64,000 bases of DNA. Source: Pseudomonas sp. p1(2021b) (lineage in GTDB: Bacteria; Pseudomonadota; Gammaproteobacteria; Pseudomonadales; Pseudomonadaceae). The translations under genes and the position numbers were made by a program. The notes beneath the pieces are model-generated. The model searched no databases. It had not been told where the DNA came from and saw only the letters and a program-made list of their open reading frames with translations. Of this stretch, positions 1 to 11,200 are shown in pieces. Location: assembly GCF_020151015.1 (NCBI RefSeq), contig NZ_CP083746.1, positions 4,804,501 through 4,868,500 on the forward strand, written 5' to 3'. How positions within the stretch are numbered: the first letter of the stretch is position 1; every line of letters starts with the position of its first letter.

Positions 1-779
1 TACAGCGTGGTGGTCTTGCCGGAGCCGGTAGGGCCGGTGACCAGGAAGATGCCGTGGGGTTTTTCCAGCACGCGCAAGAAGCCCGTGCGCACCGAACCTG
101 CCATGTGCATATGGTCGATATCCAGGCGCACCGCCTGCTTGTCCAGCAGGCGCAGTACCACCCGTTCACCATGGGCCGCCGGCAGGGTCGAGACCCGCAC
201 ATCGACCTCATGACCGGCCAGGCGCAGGCTGATCCGGCCATCCTGGGGCACGCGTTTCTCGGCGATGTCCAGGCGCGCCATGACCTTGATGCGCGAAACC
301 AGCAACGCCGAAAGCGCCCGCGGCGGCGCCAGCACTTCGCGCATCACGCCGTCGATACGCATGCGCACCCGCAGTTGCTGTTCGAAGGTTTCCAGGTGGA
401 TATCCGAGGCCCTGGAGCGGACGGCCTCGCTGAGCAGGGCATTGAGCAGGCGAATGATCGGTGCATCGTCCTGCTGGTCGAGCAGGTCGCAGGTCTGTGG
501 CAGGGCTTCGGCCAGGCGGGACAGGTCGATTTCCTGGTCCAGGCCCTGTACCACCGCCTGCGCCGCGTCCTGGCTGCCGCCATAGCAACTGGCCAGGCGC
601 TCGGCAAAGCTGGCGTCATCCACCTGGCGCAGCGGCCAGGCACTGCCCACCAAGCGGCAGGCCTCGGCCATGGCGGCCAGCGATGCATCCTCGCGCATCA
701 GCAAGGCAGGTTCGTCCGCCTGCTGGTCGAGCAGGATGCCGTGGCGCCGGGCGAAGCTGAACGGCAGGCTGGCAGTCAT
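1..779 (-). CDS. gspE: Type II secretion ATPase GspE, N-terminal part (cut by window edge)
   Basis: Cytoplasmic ATPase that powers the type II secretion pseudopilus. About 259 residues are visible, starting MTASLPFSFARRHG; the gene runs off the left edge. The N1E/N2E-type region is followed by the GspE core (RASDIHLETFEQQLRVRMRI), and the Walker A motif GPTGSGKTTT lies at the very edge. The start codon overlaps the gspD stop in an ATGA arrangement (776-779), so the two genes are translationally coupled. It is the third gene of a C-D-E order. PilB-type ATPases share this fold, but the neighbouring gspC and gspD decide the call. The Walker B and zinc-binding parts lie outside the window. Confidence 0.9.
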   Translation of the reverse strand, partial: MTASLPFSFARRHGILLDQQADEPALLMREDASLAAMAEACRLVGSAWPLRQVDDASFAERLASCYGGSQDAAQAVVQGLDQEIDLSRLAEALPQTCDLLDQQDDAPIIRLLNALLSEAVRSRASDIHLETFEQQLRVRMRIDGVMREVLAPPRALSALLVSRIKVMARLDIAEKRVPQDGRISLRLAGHEVDVRVSTLPAAHGERVVLRLLDKQAVRLDIDHMHMAGSVRTGFLRVLEKPHGIFLVTGPTGSGKTTTL

Positions 780-2617
780 CGACGGCCGCCTTGGTTGTCA
801 GGTAGGCGCTGGGCCTCGAACAGCTTCTGGGCATCCTCAGGCAGCACCGAGTCGTCCACCGCACGAACGTTTTCGTAGGCGCGTCGTCCTGCCTGGACCA
901 GCTCGGCCTGGCTACGCAGGATGGTGGGGCGCAGGAAGACCATCAGGTTGGTCTTTTCCTGGACATCCCGGTTCCAGCGGAACAGGCCACCCACCCAGGG
1001 GATACGGCTGAGCAACGGCACACCACGCTGCTCTTTTCGTACGCTGTCCTTGATCAGGCCACCGATCACGATGATCTCACCATCCGCGGCGAGGATGGTG
1101 CTCTTGAGCGTGCGCTTGTTGGTGATCAGGTCGTTTTCCAGCGTGCTGGGGGCGAGCTCCGAACTTTCCTGTTCGACCTCCAGGCGCAAGGTCCGGCCTT
1201 CGTTGATATGTGGACGCACCTTCAGGCTGATACCGATGTCCTTGCGCTCGACGGTGGTGAACGGGTTGTCCGCGCCACTGCCGGTAGTGGTATAGGAGCC
1301 AGTCTTGAACGGCACGTTCTGGCCGACGAGGATCTGCGCCTCCTGGTTGTCGAGGGTCAGCAGGCTGGGGGTGGACAGCAGGTTGCTGCGGGTATTGCTG
1401 GCCAGGGCCGACACCAGCAGGCCGAAGCGATCCGAGCCGATGGCCACGGCAGCACCCGCCGGGACCGACTTGCCCTCGCCGAGCAGATCGGCCAGCGAAG
1501 CGCCGCTGTCGGGGAAGGTGATGCCCCCCTTCAGGCCGCCCTTGTCGATGCCCCATTGCAGGCCGAGGGCCTCGTTGATGTCACCGCTGACTTCGACGAT
1601 GGCCGCATGGATCAACACCTGGGCCCGCGGTTGGTCCAGTTGTTCGATGATCTGCTCGACACTGCCCAGGGTCTGGGGTTCGCCCAACAGCACCAAGGCG
1701 TTCTGGTTGGCATCGGCCTTGACCATGGCTTCACCGCTGAGCGCCTCGCCCAGGCCGTCGCCGCTCGGCTTGCCATCCAGGCGCTTGCCCACATCGCCCA
1801 GCACCTCGGCCAGTTGCTCGGCATTGCTGTGCTGCAACCGGACCACGCGCCAGTTCTGCGAGGCGGTAGGCGCCGGAACGTCCAGCGAGCGGCTCAACTG
1901 CGCCAGGCGCTGACGCGACTTGACGGGCCCGAGGATGAGCAAGCGGTTGCCTGGCAGGTCGGCCAGCACCCGCACGCCGCTCTCCGGGCCACCGGCGGCC
2001 CCTTCCACCACGGCCAGCACGTCGCTGGCCTGGGCCTTGTGTAGGGTCACCAGTTCATAGTCATGCCGCTGGCCGCTGTCGAGCTGCAGCACCAGGTCTT
2101 CCAGGCGGTCCAGGTTGGCGGCCGAGTCGGTGACTACCAAGGCATTGGCCGAACTGGAGGGGCCGATATAGCCATTGCTGGAGACCAACGGGCGCAGCAG
2201 CCCTGCCAGGTCCGATGCGGTACTGCCGGACAGGGACAGTACGCGTGTCGTGAAGGCGGCCGGAATGGCCTCGACCTGCTGGTTGGCCCAGGCCTTGGCC
2301 TCGCTGGCCGGCAGCACCAGCAGCCGGTCACCGTCGTTCACGGCGGCGAAGCCTTGGGCGTTGAGCACCGAGTAGAACAGCCGACGTATGCCCTCGCGGT
2401 CGAGCGCTTCACTCGACAGCACGGTTATCCGCCCTTGCACGCGTGGGTCGAGGATGATCGTCTGGTCGAGGATCGTGCCCACCTCGCGCACCACGTCACG
2501 AACGTCGGCATCGCTCATCGCCAGTTGCCAGGTAGGCGCCTCGGCCAGCGCCAGCGAGCAGCTCAGGGTCAGGCACGCACCGAACGAAGCGGCGCGAAGG
2601 TATCGCTTGAAAGTCAT
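776..2617 (-). CDS. gspD: Type II secretion secretin GspD
   Basis: Outer-membrane secretin, the exit pore of the type II system. It has 613 residues. A signal peptide (MTFKRYLRAASFGACLTL then SLALA) precedes an N0 domain (TWQLAMSDADVRDVV), N1-N3 repeats, and the secretin core with GQNVPFKTG and the C-terminal PLLSRIPWVGGLFR box. The start at 2617 was chosen over an in-frame extension upstream because the signal peptide begins there and because it overlaps the gspC stop (ATGA). The length is typical of GspD (about 600-700) and too long for the pilus secretin of this genome, which lies separately at 16397. A pilotin-binding S-domain is not obvious after the last secretin strand. Confidence 0.93.
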   Translation of the reverse strand: MTFKRYLRAASFGACLTLSCSLALAEAPTWQLAMSDADVRDVVREVGTILDQTIILDPRVQGRITVLSSEALDREGIRRLFYSVLNAQGFAAVNDGDRLLVLPASEAKAWANQQVEAIPAAFTTRVLSLSGSTASDLAGLLRPLVSSNGYIGPSSSANALVVTDSAANLDRLEDLVLQLDSGQRHDYELVTLHKAQASDVLAVVEGAAGGPESGVRVLADLPGNRLLILGPVKSRQRLAQLSRSLDVPAPTASQNWRVVRLQHSNAEQLAEVLGDVGKRLDGKPSGDGLGEALSGEAMVKADANQNALVLLGEPQTLGSVEQIIEQLDQPRAQVLIHAAIVEVSGDINEALGLQWGIDKGGLKGGITFPDSGASLADLLGEGKSVPAGAAVAIGSDRFGLLVSALASNTRSNLLSTPSLLTLDNQEAQILVGQNVPFKTGSYTTTGSGADNPFTTVERKDIGISLKVRPHINEGRTLRLEVEQESSELAPSTLENDLITNKRTLKSTILAADGEIIVIGGLIKDSVRKEQRGVPLLSRIPWVGGLFRWNRDVQEKTNLMVFLRPTILRSQAELVQAGRRAYENVRAVDDSVLPEDAQKLFEAQRLPDNQGGRR

Positions 2618-3111
2618 GGCACCTCCCGCAGCAGGCGGGGTGAAGATTGGGGAGCCGAAACAGGGCCTATGGCTCTGTCGGAAGGTTGGAAGACAGAGGC
2701 GTTGCCGGGCGAGAGCGACACGACCTCCTCGCGGCCGTTGACCCATAGCACGATGGCACGCACGTCGATGCGCCGCAGTACGCCACCACCCGGCAGACGG
2801 TCGCCGACCCGATAGAGGCCATCGCCGCTGGCGGTCTTCACCAGTGCGCGGGCATCGCCCTGGCTGGAGACGAAGCAGGCCTTGAGGGTGATATCCGCTC
2901 GGCTCGACTGGGGCTGGCCGGGTGCCTGGAAACCGAACGCCAGCGCCAAGGTGGCGACAGGCAACGGTTTCTCCACCGCCGACGCCGGGGCCATGGGCTG
3001 CGCCGGGATGGCCGCACCTGGCAGCATCGGGTTGGCCAGTTCGCGCCAGGTCAGCAGGACACCCATGGCCAGCACCATGGCGACCCAAGGCAGATGCGCG
3101 GAAAGCTTCAT
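2614..3111 (-). CDS. gspC: Type II secretion inner-membrane protein GspC (short form)
   Basis: Inner-membrane component that links the cytoplasmic platform to the secretin. It has 165 residues: one N-terminal membrane anchor (WVAMVLAMGVLLTW, about residues 9-22), a Pro/Ala-rich linker, then a homology-region domain (about residues 65-130) containing LYRVGDRLPGGGVLRRI and IVLWVNGREEVVSL. The C-terminal PDZ or coiled-coil domain of longer GspC proteins is absent. The start MKLSAHLPW was preferred to an in-frame ATG 14 codons upstream, which would lie inside the cytochrome gene. It begins 5 bases after that gene and overlaps gspD by 4 bases, so all appear co-transcribed. PilP-like proteins share the fold; the context favours GspC. 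Confidence 0.82.
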   Translation of the reverse strand: MKLSAHLPWVAMVLAMGVLLTWRELANPMLPGAAIPAQPMAPASAVEKPLPVATLALAFGFQAPGQPQSSRADITLKACFVSSQGDARALVKTASGDGLYRVGDRLPGGGVLRRIDVRAIVLWVNGREEVVSLSPGNASVFQPSDRAIGPVSAPQSSPRLLREVP

Positions 3112-3116
3112 CGGGT

Positions 3117-3635
3117 TCAGGGCAGCATCCGCCGAAGCACGCGCCGCCCGCACAGCTCATGCAGCACCACGGCGGCGATGTGCATCGCCACGCCCAGGGC
3201 AAGCAGCAGGCAGGATGCGATGTGGAAGTTGAACCAGACCCGGTGCCAGAACGGATCGCTCAGTACAGGGGGGACAGCGAACCAGCCGAAGACCTCGATG
3301 TCGCGATCCATCATCAGCACGCCGGACAACAATACGGCGGCAATGGTCCAGTACAGGGCTTCGTGCACGACATGGGCGATACGGCGATTGCGGGGGTCGT
3401 CATGGAGGCTCTTCGGCACAGGCTTGATCACGCGCAGCCACCAACGAACCAGAAAGACCGGGATGAACAGCGTGGTCAGGGCGACATTGAAGAACGCGAC
3501 CCAATGGAAGGTGGGAGCGCCAACATCGAGGTGCGCGACAGCGAAGCCGCTGATCAACACCCAGAGGATGACCACGGCAGAGATCCAGTGCAGGATGATC
3601 TGCTGCCAGCAATACTTTTGTGCTCGCATAGGCAT
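3117..3635 (-). CDS. Cytochrome b561 family membrane protein
   Basis: Predicted di-heme cytochrome b of the bacterial b561/Ni-hydrogenase b-subunit type, an inner-membrane electron carrier that usually exchanges electrons with quinol. It has about 172 residues and four hydrophobic helices. Histidines suited to heme binding include ILHW in helix 1, VVHEALYW in helix 3, and FNFHIA and VAMHIAAVVLHEL in helix 4. The start is uncertain: ATGs occur at 3656, 3635 and 3629. The first overlaps a perfect palindrome (3655-3670), so 3635 was chosen. It lies between the LPMO gene and gspC, transcribed the same way, and ends 5 bases before gspC. A role as electron source for the LPMO is only inferred from position. 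Confidence 0.82.
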   Translation of the reverse strand: MPMRAQKYCWQQIILHWISAVVILWVLISGFAVAHLDVGAPTFHWVAFFNVALTTLFIPVFLVRWWLRVIKPVPKSLHDDPRNRRIAHVVHEALYWTIAAVLLSGVLMMDRDIEVFGWFAVPPVLSDPFWHRVWFNFHIASCLLLALGVAMHIAAVVLHELCGRRVLRRMLP

Positions 3636-3654
3636 TACCGCGACGAAACCGAGC

Positions 3655-3670
3655 ACCCCGTTAACGGGGT
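3655..3670. repeat. Perfect 16-bp palindrome between the LPMO and cytochrome b561 genes
   Basis: ACCCCGTTAACGGGGT is its own reverse complement. It sits 15 bases after the LPMO stop and just before the cytochrome start. It could form a hairpin ending or attenuating LPMO transcription, or be a regulator site. No T-run follows on the minus strand, so a classical terminator is not well supported. Confidence 0.5.
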
Positions 3671-3685
3671 ACCCGGTTCAATCGG

Positions 3686-5155
3686 TTAGAGTTTGTTCCA
3701 GGCATCGGCCCAGTTGCTGCCGAAACCAGGCTCGTAGTGGATAGCGCTAGGGTTGTTGCACCAGCCGCTGTAAGGGAATGGCTTACACTCGAAAACGTCG
3801 CCAGTCTTGGGCTGCAGCACTTTAGTGCCTTCCTGGTAGCTGCCGATCGATTGCGGGTACTCGAAGTCGTACTCGACAGCGCCTGCGGCCTTCAACTGGA
3901 CGCTGTACGTTTCTTGTAGCAACACACGTTTATGTGCGTCCGTACCCACGACTTTGAGCGTATGAGTGCCTTCTTGGCTGGAGGCGTCGAGCACGATGGC
4001 GCCAGCGCCGCCAGTCGCTTTGCCCTCAGCCACACCGACTGGCTTGTTGGATTCATCGAGCAACTGGGCCTTGACCTTCAGCTCATTGACGCTGGTGATG
4101 ACATTGAATTTCAGGCTGGTCTTGCCGTCTTTCAATGTGTACTCCGGCTGCAGACCATTCAACTTCATGTAGTGGTCCTCGCCTGGCGCAGCTTCCAAGG
4201 CGAAGAAGTAATTGGTGATCCCGGTTTCTGGCTTGGCAAAGATGGTATTTACGCCCGGCACGGGCTCAATAGTGCCATCCGCATCGAGTTTGCCGGCACG
4301 CACCAGTGTCTGTGTCTCATTGATACGCTTGGCGAGTTTGTAGGTCCAATTACCTGCCTTACCTTCCTCGGGCGTATCGACGGTGATACCGACACTGTAT
4401 TCCTTATTTTCCGTAGTACCTTGGAATGCCCGCGCGATCATTTTTTCGCCGACTTTCATATCGAAAACAGGTTTGATATCGGCAATGCGGGGCCACTCCG
4501 GCGCTGGACCGCCATCGAGTTGAATATCCACATCCATTACGTTGTGGAAGGCATTGCCGGTGTCGGCAACGGTCCATACGCCGAGGATGATATGGTGCCC
4601 AGAGCGATCGGCAGGCAGGGTGCATTGATGCTTTTCGATAGCAGGTCCGTGGGTTGGGTTACCTTGGCCACGGGCCGGTTTACCATGACCATCCACTTCG
4701 CAGAAAGGCGTGAGCTCGAACGCACTGCGACTCAATGGCGCATTGGGGTTCCACCCGTTCTTGGTAATGAAGTATTCCCACTTCGTCGTTGGGTGACCTG
4801 CGGTGTAGAACCAATCGAACGCGACATTGCGGTCGGTGATTGGCGTCAAATGCCAACGATTGGCGGATTGCTCATCGAGTAGAGCAAAGTCAGGACGCTT
4901 ACCACCACTGGCGATTTTCCCATCAACAGGGCCGCCGGCCGGAAACCCCTTGGCAACTTCACTGACAGACTGGGGCTCGCTTGCCGCTCCGCCACAACCG
5001 GTATTCTTGCCCAGCTGGCAAAGATAGGCACGAGAAGGCGGCTCGGTGGTATGACCATGCGCGTTGGCAACTTGCGCGTGCAGGCCAGCACCAAGGACAG
5101 CCGCGCAAAGGCCGCTCAAGGCGAACCCTTTGTGCATTACATTTCTGGTAGTCAC
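3686..5155 (-). CDS. gbpA: Secreted chitin-binding lytic polysaccharide monooxygenase (AA10, GbpA-like)
   Basis: Copper enzyme that oxidatively cleaves chitin or binds N-acetylglucosamine polymers outside the cell. It has 489 residues. A signal peptide ends ...QVANA, leaving His33 (HGHTTEPPSRAYLC) as the mature N-terminus; His33 and His121 (TAGHPTTKWEYFI) would form the copper histidine brace, with the GNAFHNVMDVDI strand near the site. The AA10 domain (about 33-215) is followed by GbpA-type domain 2 (VFDMKVGEKMIARAF onward), domain 3, and a C-terminal chitin-binding module with aromatic residues (PYSGWCNNPSAIHYEPGFG). Its base composition is visibly lower in GC than its neighbours, suggesting acquisition. 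It is a natural substrate candidate for the adjacent type II system, as P. aeruginosa CbpD is for Xcp. Confidence 0.93.
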   Translation of the reverse strand: MTTRNVMHKGFALSGLCAAVLGAGLHAQVANAHGHTTEPPSRAYLCQLGKNTGCGGAASEPQSVSEVAKGFPAGGPVDGKIASGGKRPDFALLDEQSANRWHLTPITDRNVAFDWFYTAGHPTTKWEYFITKNGWNPNAPLSRSAFELTPFCEVDGHGKPARGQGNPTHGPAIEKHQCTLPADRSGHHIILGVWTVADTGNAFHNVMDVDIQLDGGPAPEWPRIADIKPVFDMKVGEKMIARAFQGTTENKEYSVGITVDTPEEGKAGNWTYKLAKRINETQTLVRAGKLDADGTIEPVPGVNTIFAKPETGITNYFFALEAAPGEDHYMKLNGLQPEYTLKDGKTSLKFNVITSVNELKVKAQLLDESNKPVGVAEGKATGGAGAIVLDASSQEGTHTLKVVGTDAHKRVLLQETYSVQLKAAGAVEYDFEYPQSIGSYQEGTKVLQPKTGDVFECKPFPYSGWCNNPSAIHYEPGFGSNWADAWNKL

Positions 5156-5424
5156 AAGAAAACTCCGAAGAAATTATTAGACGCTAGTGGCCAGCAAGCA
5201 CCCGATAAAATCCGGTGCAAGCGACGATCGCAATCTAACTACGCCATCAGAGTTCTAGATGTAGGAAAGTTCTACAGAACCCGCAAGATTAGTAGGTATA
5301 GCCACGCCCATTGGTTCGAGCAAGTCATCTTTATTAACAAAGACTCTCTTTCCTCGCCAACGCACCCAATAAGCGCAGCAATAGTGAACTCACGAGATCA
5401 ATATAACGTATTGCAACGGAAGTT
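5156..5424. other. AT-rich non-coding region upstream of the LPMO gene
   Basis: About 270 bases lie between the LPMO start and the hemE terminator, much richer in A and T than the rest of the window. It must hold the LPMO promoter on the minus strand. No convincing RNA gene or open frame was found. A plus-strand frame reaching through it is antisense to the LPMO signal peptide and has no family resemblance. Confidence 0.5.
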
Positions 5425-5463
5425 CTTTTAAACAAATAGGGTTCTCCTATTGCAGGAGAACCC
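5425..5463 (-). terminator. Rho-independent terminator of hemE
   Basis: A perfect 10-bp stem GGGTTCTCCT/AGGAGAACCC (5439-5448 with 5454-5463) and 5-base loop lie 11 bases after the hemE stop. On the minus strand they are followed by the T-rich tract TATTTGTTTAAAAG. Confidence 0.8.
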
Positions 5464-5474
5464 CTCGCCTCGGT

Positions 5475-6539
5475 TCAGCCGTGATACCGAGCCGACAACT
5501 CATGCACTGCGTTGATGAACACCCCGGCATGCTCCGGGTCTACTTCCGGGGTAATGCCATGCCCCAGGTTGAACACATGGCCGCTGCCATGCCCGTAGCT
5601 TTCGAGAATCCGCGCCACTTCCTGGCGAATGGCCTCGGGCTTGGCGTACAGCACGGTCGGGTCCATGTTGCCTTGCAGCGCGACCTTGTCGCCCACGCGG
5701 CGACGGGCATCGCCGATTTCGCAGGTCCAGTCCAGGCCCAGGGCATCGGCGCCGGCTTCGGCGATGCTTTCCAGCCAGATGCCGCCGTTCTTGGTGAACA
5801 GGATCACCGGCACCTTGCGCCCGTCGTGTTCGCGGATCAGGCCGCTGACGATCTTGCGCATGTAGGCCAGGGAAAACTCCTGGTAGGCCGCTGCCGACAG
5901 GTTGCCGCCCCAGGTGTCGAAGATCTGCACCGCCTGGGCACCGGCCTGGATCTGGCCATTGAGGTAACTGGTGACCGACTGGGCCAGCTTGTCCAGCAAC
6001 AGGTGCATCGCCTGGGGGTTGTCGTAGAGCATGGCCTTGGTCTTGCGGAAGTCCTTGGAGGAACCGCCTTCGACCATGTAGGTGGCCAGTGTCCAGGGGC
6101 TACCGGAGAAGCCGATCAGCGGCACGCGACCGTTGAGCTCGCGGCGAATGGTGCTGACGGCGTCCATCACATAGCCCAGGTCCTTGTGCGGATCGGGGAT
6201 CGGCAGCGCCTCGATGTCGGCCAGGGTACTGACGACCTTCTTGAAACGCGGGCCTTCGCCGGCCTCGAAATACAGGCCCTGGCCCATGGCGTCGGGGATG
6301 GTGAGGATGTCCGAGAAGAGGATCGCCGCGTCCAGCGGGTAGCGGTCCAGCGGCTGCAGGGTGACCTCGCAGGCGAACTGTGGGTTCATGCACAGGCTCA
6401 TGAAGTCACCGGCCTTGGCGCGGCTGGCGCGGTACTCCGGGAGGTAGCGGCCGGCCTGGCGCATCATCCAGACCGGGGTGACGTCTACGGGTTGCTTGAG
6501 CAGTGCACGCAGGAAACGATCGTTCTTCAGGGCAGTCAT
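5475..6539 (-). CDS. hemE: Uroporphyrinogen decarboxylase
   Basis: Decarboxylates the four acetate side chains of uroporphyrinogen III to give coproporphyrinogen III in heme synthesis; a cytosolic dimer without cofactor. It has 354 residues, the usual length. The signature [16 protein letters not shown] lies near the N-terminus, followed by [15 protein letters not shown] and the second signature region ([17 protein letters not shown]). The start MTALKNDRF at 6539 is chosen because homologs begin there; an in-frame ATG five codons upstream is not needed. It is followed by a clear terminator and preceded by a REP pair, so it is probably a single-gene unit. Confidence 0.97.
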   Translation of the reverse strand: MTALKNDRFLRALLKQPVDVTPVWMMRQAGRYLPEYRASRAKAGDFMSLCMNPQFACEVTLQPLDRYPLDAAILFSDILTIPDAMGQGLYFEAGEGPRFKKVVSTLADIEALPIPDPHKDLGYVMDAVSTIRRELNGRVPLIGFSGSPWTLATYMVEGGSSKDFRKTKAMLYDNPQAMHLLLDKLAQSVTSYLNGQIQAGAQAVQIFDTWGGNLSAAAYQEFSLAYMRKIVSGLIREHDGRKVPVILFTKNGGIWLESIAEAGADALGLDWTCEIGDARRRVGDKVALQGNMDPTVLYAKPEAIRQEVARILESYGHGSGHVFNLGHGITPEVDPEHAGVFINAVHELSARYHG

Positions 6540-6645
6540 GTCGGCATCCAGCAAAAAAGTGCGGGCATTTTCTCAGACGCACAGGGAAAAGGCACGGCTG
6601 TTTGTCTATTGAATGCCGTAGATCAAGGTTTTTTGTATACAAAAG

Positions 6646-6712
6646 CATCGCGGGACAAGCCCGCTCCTACAGGGATTGCGCAATACCTGTAGGAGCGGGC
6701 TTGTCCCGCGAT
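6646..6712. repeat. REP inverted pair between hemE and gltD
   Basis: Two copies of the Pseudomonas putida-type REP face each other: CGCGGGACAAGCCCGCTCC at 6649 and its reverse complement up to 6712, separated by 12 bases. The transcript could form a long hairpin behind gltD. Confidence 0.85.
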
Positions 6713-6721
6713 AGCGAGGGA

Positions 6722-8143
<1,422 letters not shown>

Positions 8144-8181
8144 TCAAAACCTCTATACCGCAGTTGCTGGCCTGGGCCGCA

Positions 8182-8242
8182 AGCTGCAAGACGATCACTT
8201 GAGCCGGGCAAGCCCCGCGCATGGGGCTTGCCACTTGCAGCT
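8182..8242. repeat. Nested inverted repeat in the gltB-gltD gap
   Basis: An inner stem GCAAGCCCC/GGGGCTTGC (8208-8231, loop GCGCAT) is enclosed by an outer pair AGCTGCAAG/CTTGCAGCT (8182-8190 and 8234-8242). It lies inside a presumed operon, so it may stabilise or partly terminate the transcript. Confidence 0.6.
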
Positions 8243-8246
8243 GTTG

Positions 8247-11200
8247 TTACTGCGGGTTGGCACGGGTGCTGGACAGCAGTTGCTTGAGGTTGGCCGCCTT
8301 CGGCTTGACCAGCCAGAAGCGCCGCACGTAGTCGTCCAGGTTCTCCGAGAGCTCGCGCCCCCACTCGCTGCCGGTCTCTTCCACGTATTCGGCAAGGACC
8401 CGCGCCAGGTGGCTACGGTAGGCCTCCATCGCCTCGCCACTGATCCGCTGGATTTCCACCAGCTCGTGGTTGAGTTTGTCGACGAAGGTGTTGTCCATGT
8501 CGAGCACGTAGGCGAAACCGCCCGTCATGCCAGAACCGAAGTTGTAACCGGTCTTGCCCAGGACGCAGACAAAGCCGCCGGTCATGTATTCACAGCAGTG
8601 ATCGCCGGTACCCTCGACCACAGCGTGGGCGCCGGAGTTACGCACAGCGAAGCGCTCGCCCGCGGTGCCGGCCGCGAACAGCTTGCCGCCGGTGGCGCCA
8701 TACAGGCAGGTGTTGCCGATGATGGCGCTGTCCTGGGTTTCGAACGGGCTGCCGGCAGGCGGCACGATGGTCAGCTTGCCACCGGTCATGCCCTTGCCCA
8801 CGTAGTCGTTGGCGTCGCCTTCCAGGTGCAGGTTCAGGCCACCGGCGTTCCATACGCCGAAGCTCTGGCCTGCGGTGCCCTTGAAGCGGAAGGTGATCGG
8901 CGCGCCGGCCATGCCCTGGTTGCCATGCAGGCGGGCGATTTCGCCGGAGACACGCGCACCGATGGAGCGGTCGCAGTTGCAGATATCCAGGCTGAACTCG
9001 CCACCGGCCAAGTCGCGAACGGCCGGCAGGGCCATCTCGACCATCTTCTCGGCCAGCTCGCCCTTGTCGAACGGCGGGTTCTTTTCGACTTCACAGAACT
9101 GCGGCTTGTCGGCCGGAACGTGGGCGCTGCCCAGCAGCGGCGAAAGATCCAGGTACTGCTGGCGCTCGGTGTCGCCAGGCAGCACTTCCAGCAGGTCGGT
9201 GCGGCCGATCAGCTCGCCCAGGCTGCGCACGCCCAGCTTGGCCAGCCATTCGCGGGTCTCCTCGGCGACGAAGGTGAAGAAGTTCACCACCATGTCGACG
9301 GTGCCGATGTAGTGGTCCTTGCGCAGCTTGTCGTTCTGGGTGGCCACGCCGGTGGCGCAGTTGTTCAAGTGGCAGATGCGCAGGTACTTGCAGCCCAGGG
9401 CGATCATCGGCGCGGTGCCGAAGCCGAAGCTCTCGGCGCCGAGGATGGCGGCCTTGATCACATCCAGGCCGGTTTTCAGGCCGCCGTCGGTCTGTACCCG
9501 CACCTTGCCGCGCAGGTCGTTGCCGCGCAGGGTCTGGTGGGTTTCGGCCAGGCCCAGCTCCCATGGGGCACCGGCATACTTGATGGACGTCAGCGGCGAA
9601 GCGCCGGTGCCACCGTCGTAGCCGGAGATGGTGATTAGGTCGGCATAGGCCTTGGCCACGCCAGCGGCGATGGTGCCCACCCCCGCCTCGGCCACGAGCT
9701 TGACCGATACCAGGGCCTGCGGATTGACCTGCTTGAGGTCGTAGATCAGCTGGGCCAGGTCTTCGATTGAGTAGATGTCATGGTGCGGCGGTGGCGAAAT
9801 CAAGGTCACGCCCGGCACGGCATAGCGCAGGCGGGCGATCAGGCCATTGACCTTGCCGCCGGGCAGCTGGCCACCCTCACCGGGCTTGGCGCCCTGGGCC
9901 ACCTTGATCTGCAGCACTTCGGCATTGACCAGGTATTCGGGGGTGACGCCGAAACGGCCGGTAGCCACCTGCTTGATCTTCGAGCTCCTGATAGTGCCGT
10001 AGCGCGCCGGGTCTTCGCCGCCCTCACCGGAGTTGGAGCGCGCGCCCAGGCGGTTCATGGCCTCGGCCAGAGCTTCGTGGGCTTCCGGCGACAGGGCACC
10101 GAGGGAGATGCCTGCGGAGTCGAAACGCTTGAGGATCTCTTCCAGCGGCTCGACCTGCTCCAGCGGCAGCGCCTGGTCAGCGACCTTCACTTTCAGCAGG
10201 TCGCGGATCATCGACACCGGACGCTGGTCGACCAGCGTGGTGTATTCCTTGAACTTGGCGTAGTCGCCCTGCTGCACGGCAGCCTGCAGGGTATTGACCA
10301 CATCCGGGTTGTAGGCGTGGTATTCGCCACCGTGGACGAACTTGAGCAGGCCGCCCTGCTGGATCGGCTTGCGCGCACTCCAGGCTTCGGCGGCCAGCAG
10401 CTTCTGGTCGCTCTCCAGGTCGACGAAACGTGCGCCCTTGATCCGGCTGGACACACCCTTGAAGCTCAGGCCGACCACTTCCTCGGCCAGGCCCACGGCT
10501 TCGAACAGTTGGGCGCCACGGTACGAGGCGATGGTGGAGATACCCATCTTCGACAGGATCTTCAAAAGACCCTTGGAGATACCCTTGCGGTAGTACTTGA
10601 AGACTTCGTCCAAGTCGCCCAGCACTTCACCGGTGCGGATCAGGTCGGCCAGGACTTCGTAGGCCAGGTACGGGTACACGGCAGAGGCACCGAAGCCGAT
10701 CAGCACCGCGAAATGATGCGGGTCGCGGGCGGTGGCGGTTTCCACCAGGATGTTGCTGTCGCACCGCAGGCCCTGCTCGGTCAGGCGGTGGTGCACTGCA
10801 CCGACGGCCAGGGAAGCGTGTACCGGCAGCTTGCCCGGGGCGATATAGCGGTCGCTCAGCACCAGTTGGGTCTTGCCGCTGCGCACGGCCTCTTCGGCCT
10901 GGTCGGCGATGTTGCGAATGGCCGCTTCCAAGCCGACGCTTTCCTCGTAGTTGAGGTCGATCAGCTGGCGGTCGAAGCCCTCGCGCTCGAGGTTCATCAG
11001 CGAGCGCCACTTGGCCGGGGAAATCACCGGAGAGCTGAGGATCACCCGGGAGGCATGCTCCGGGGACTCCTGGAAGATATTGCGCTCTGCACCCAGGCAG
11101 ATCTCCAGGGACATGACGATCGCTTCACGCAGCGGGTCGATCGGCGGATTGGTCACCTGGGCGAACTGCTGGCGGAAGAAGTCGTACGGCGAACGCACGC

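Noticed and set aside
5051..5431. 126-codon plus-strand frame in the AT-rich region near the LPMO
   Set aside because: It overlaps the LPMO signal peptide in antisense, shows no recognisable domain, and has no convincing ribosome site.
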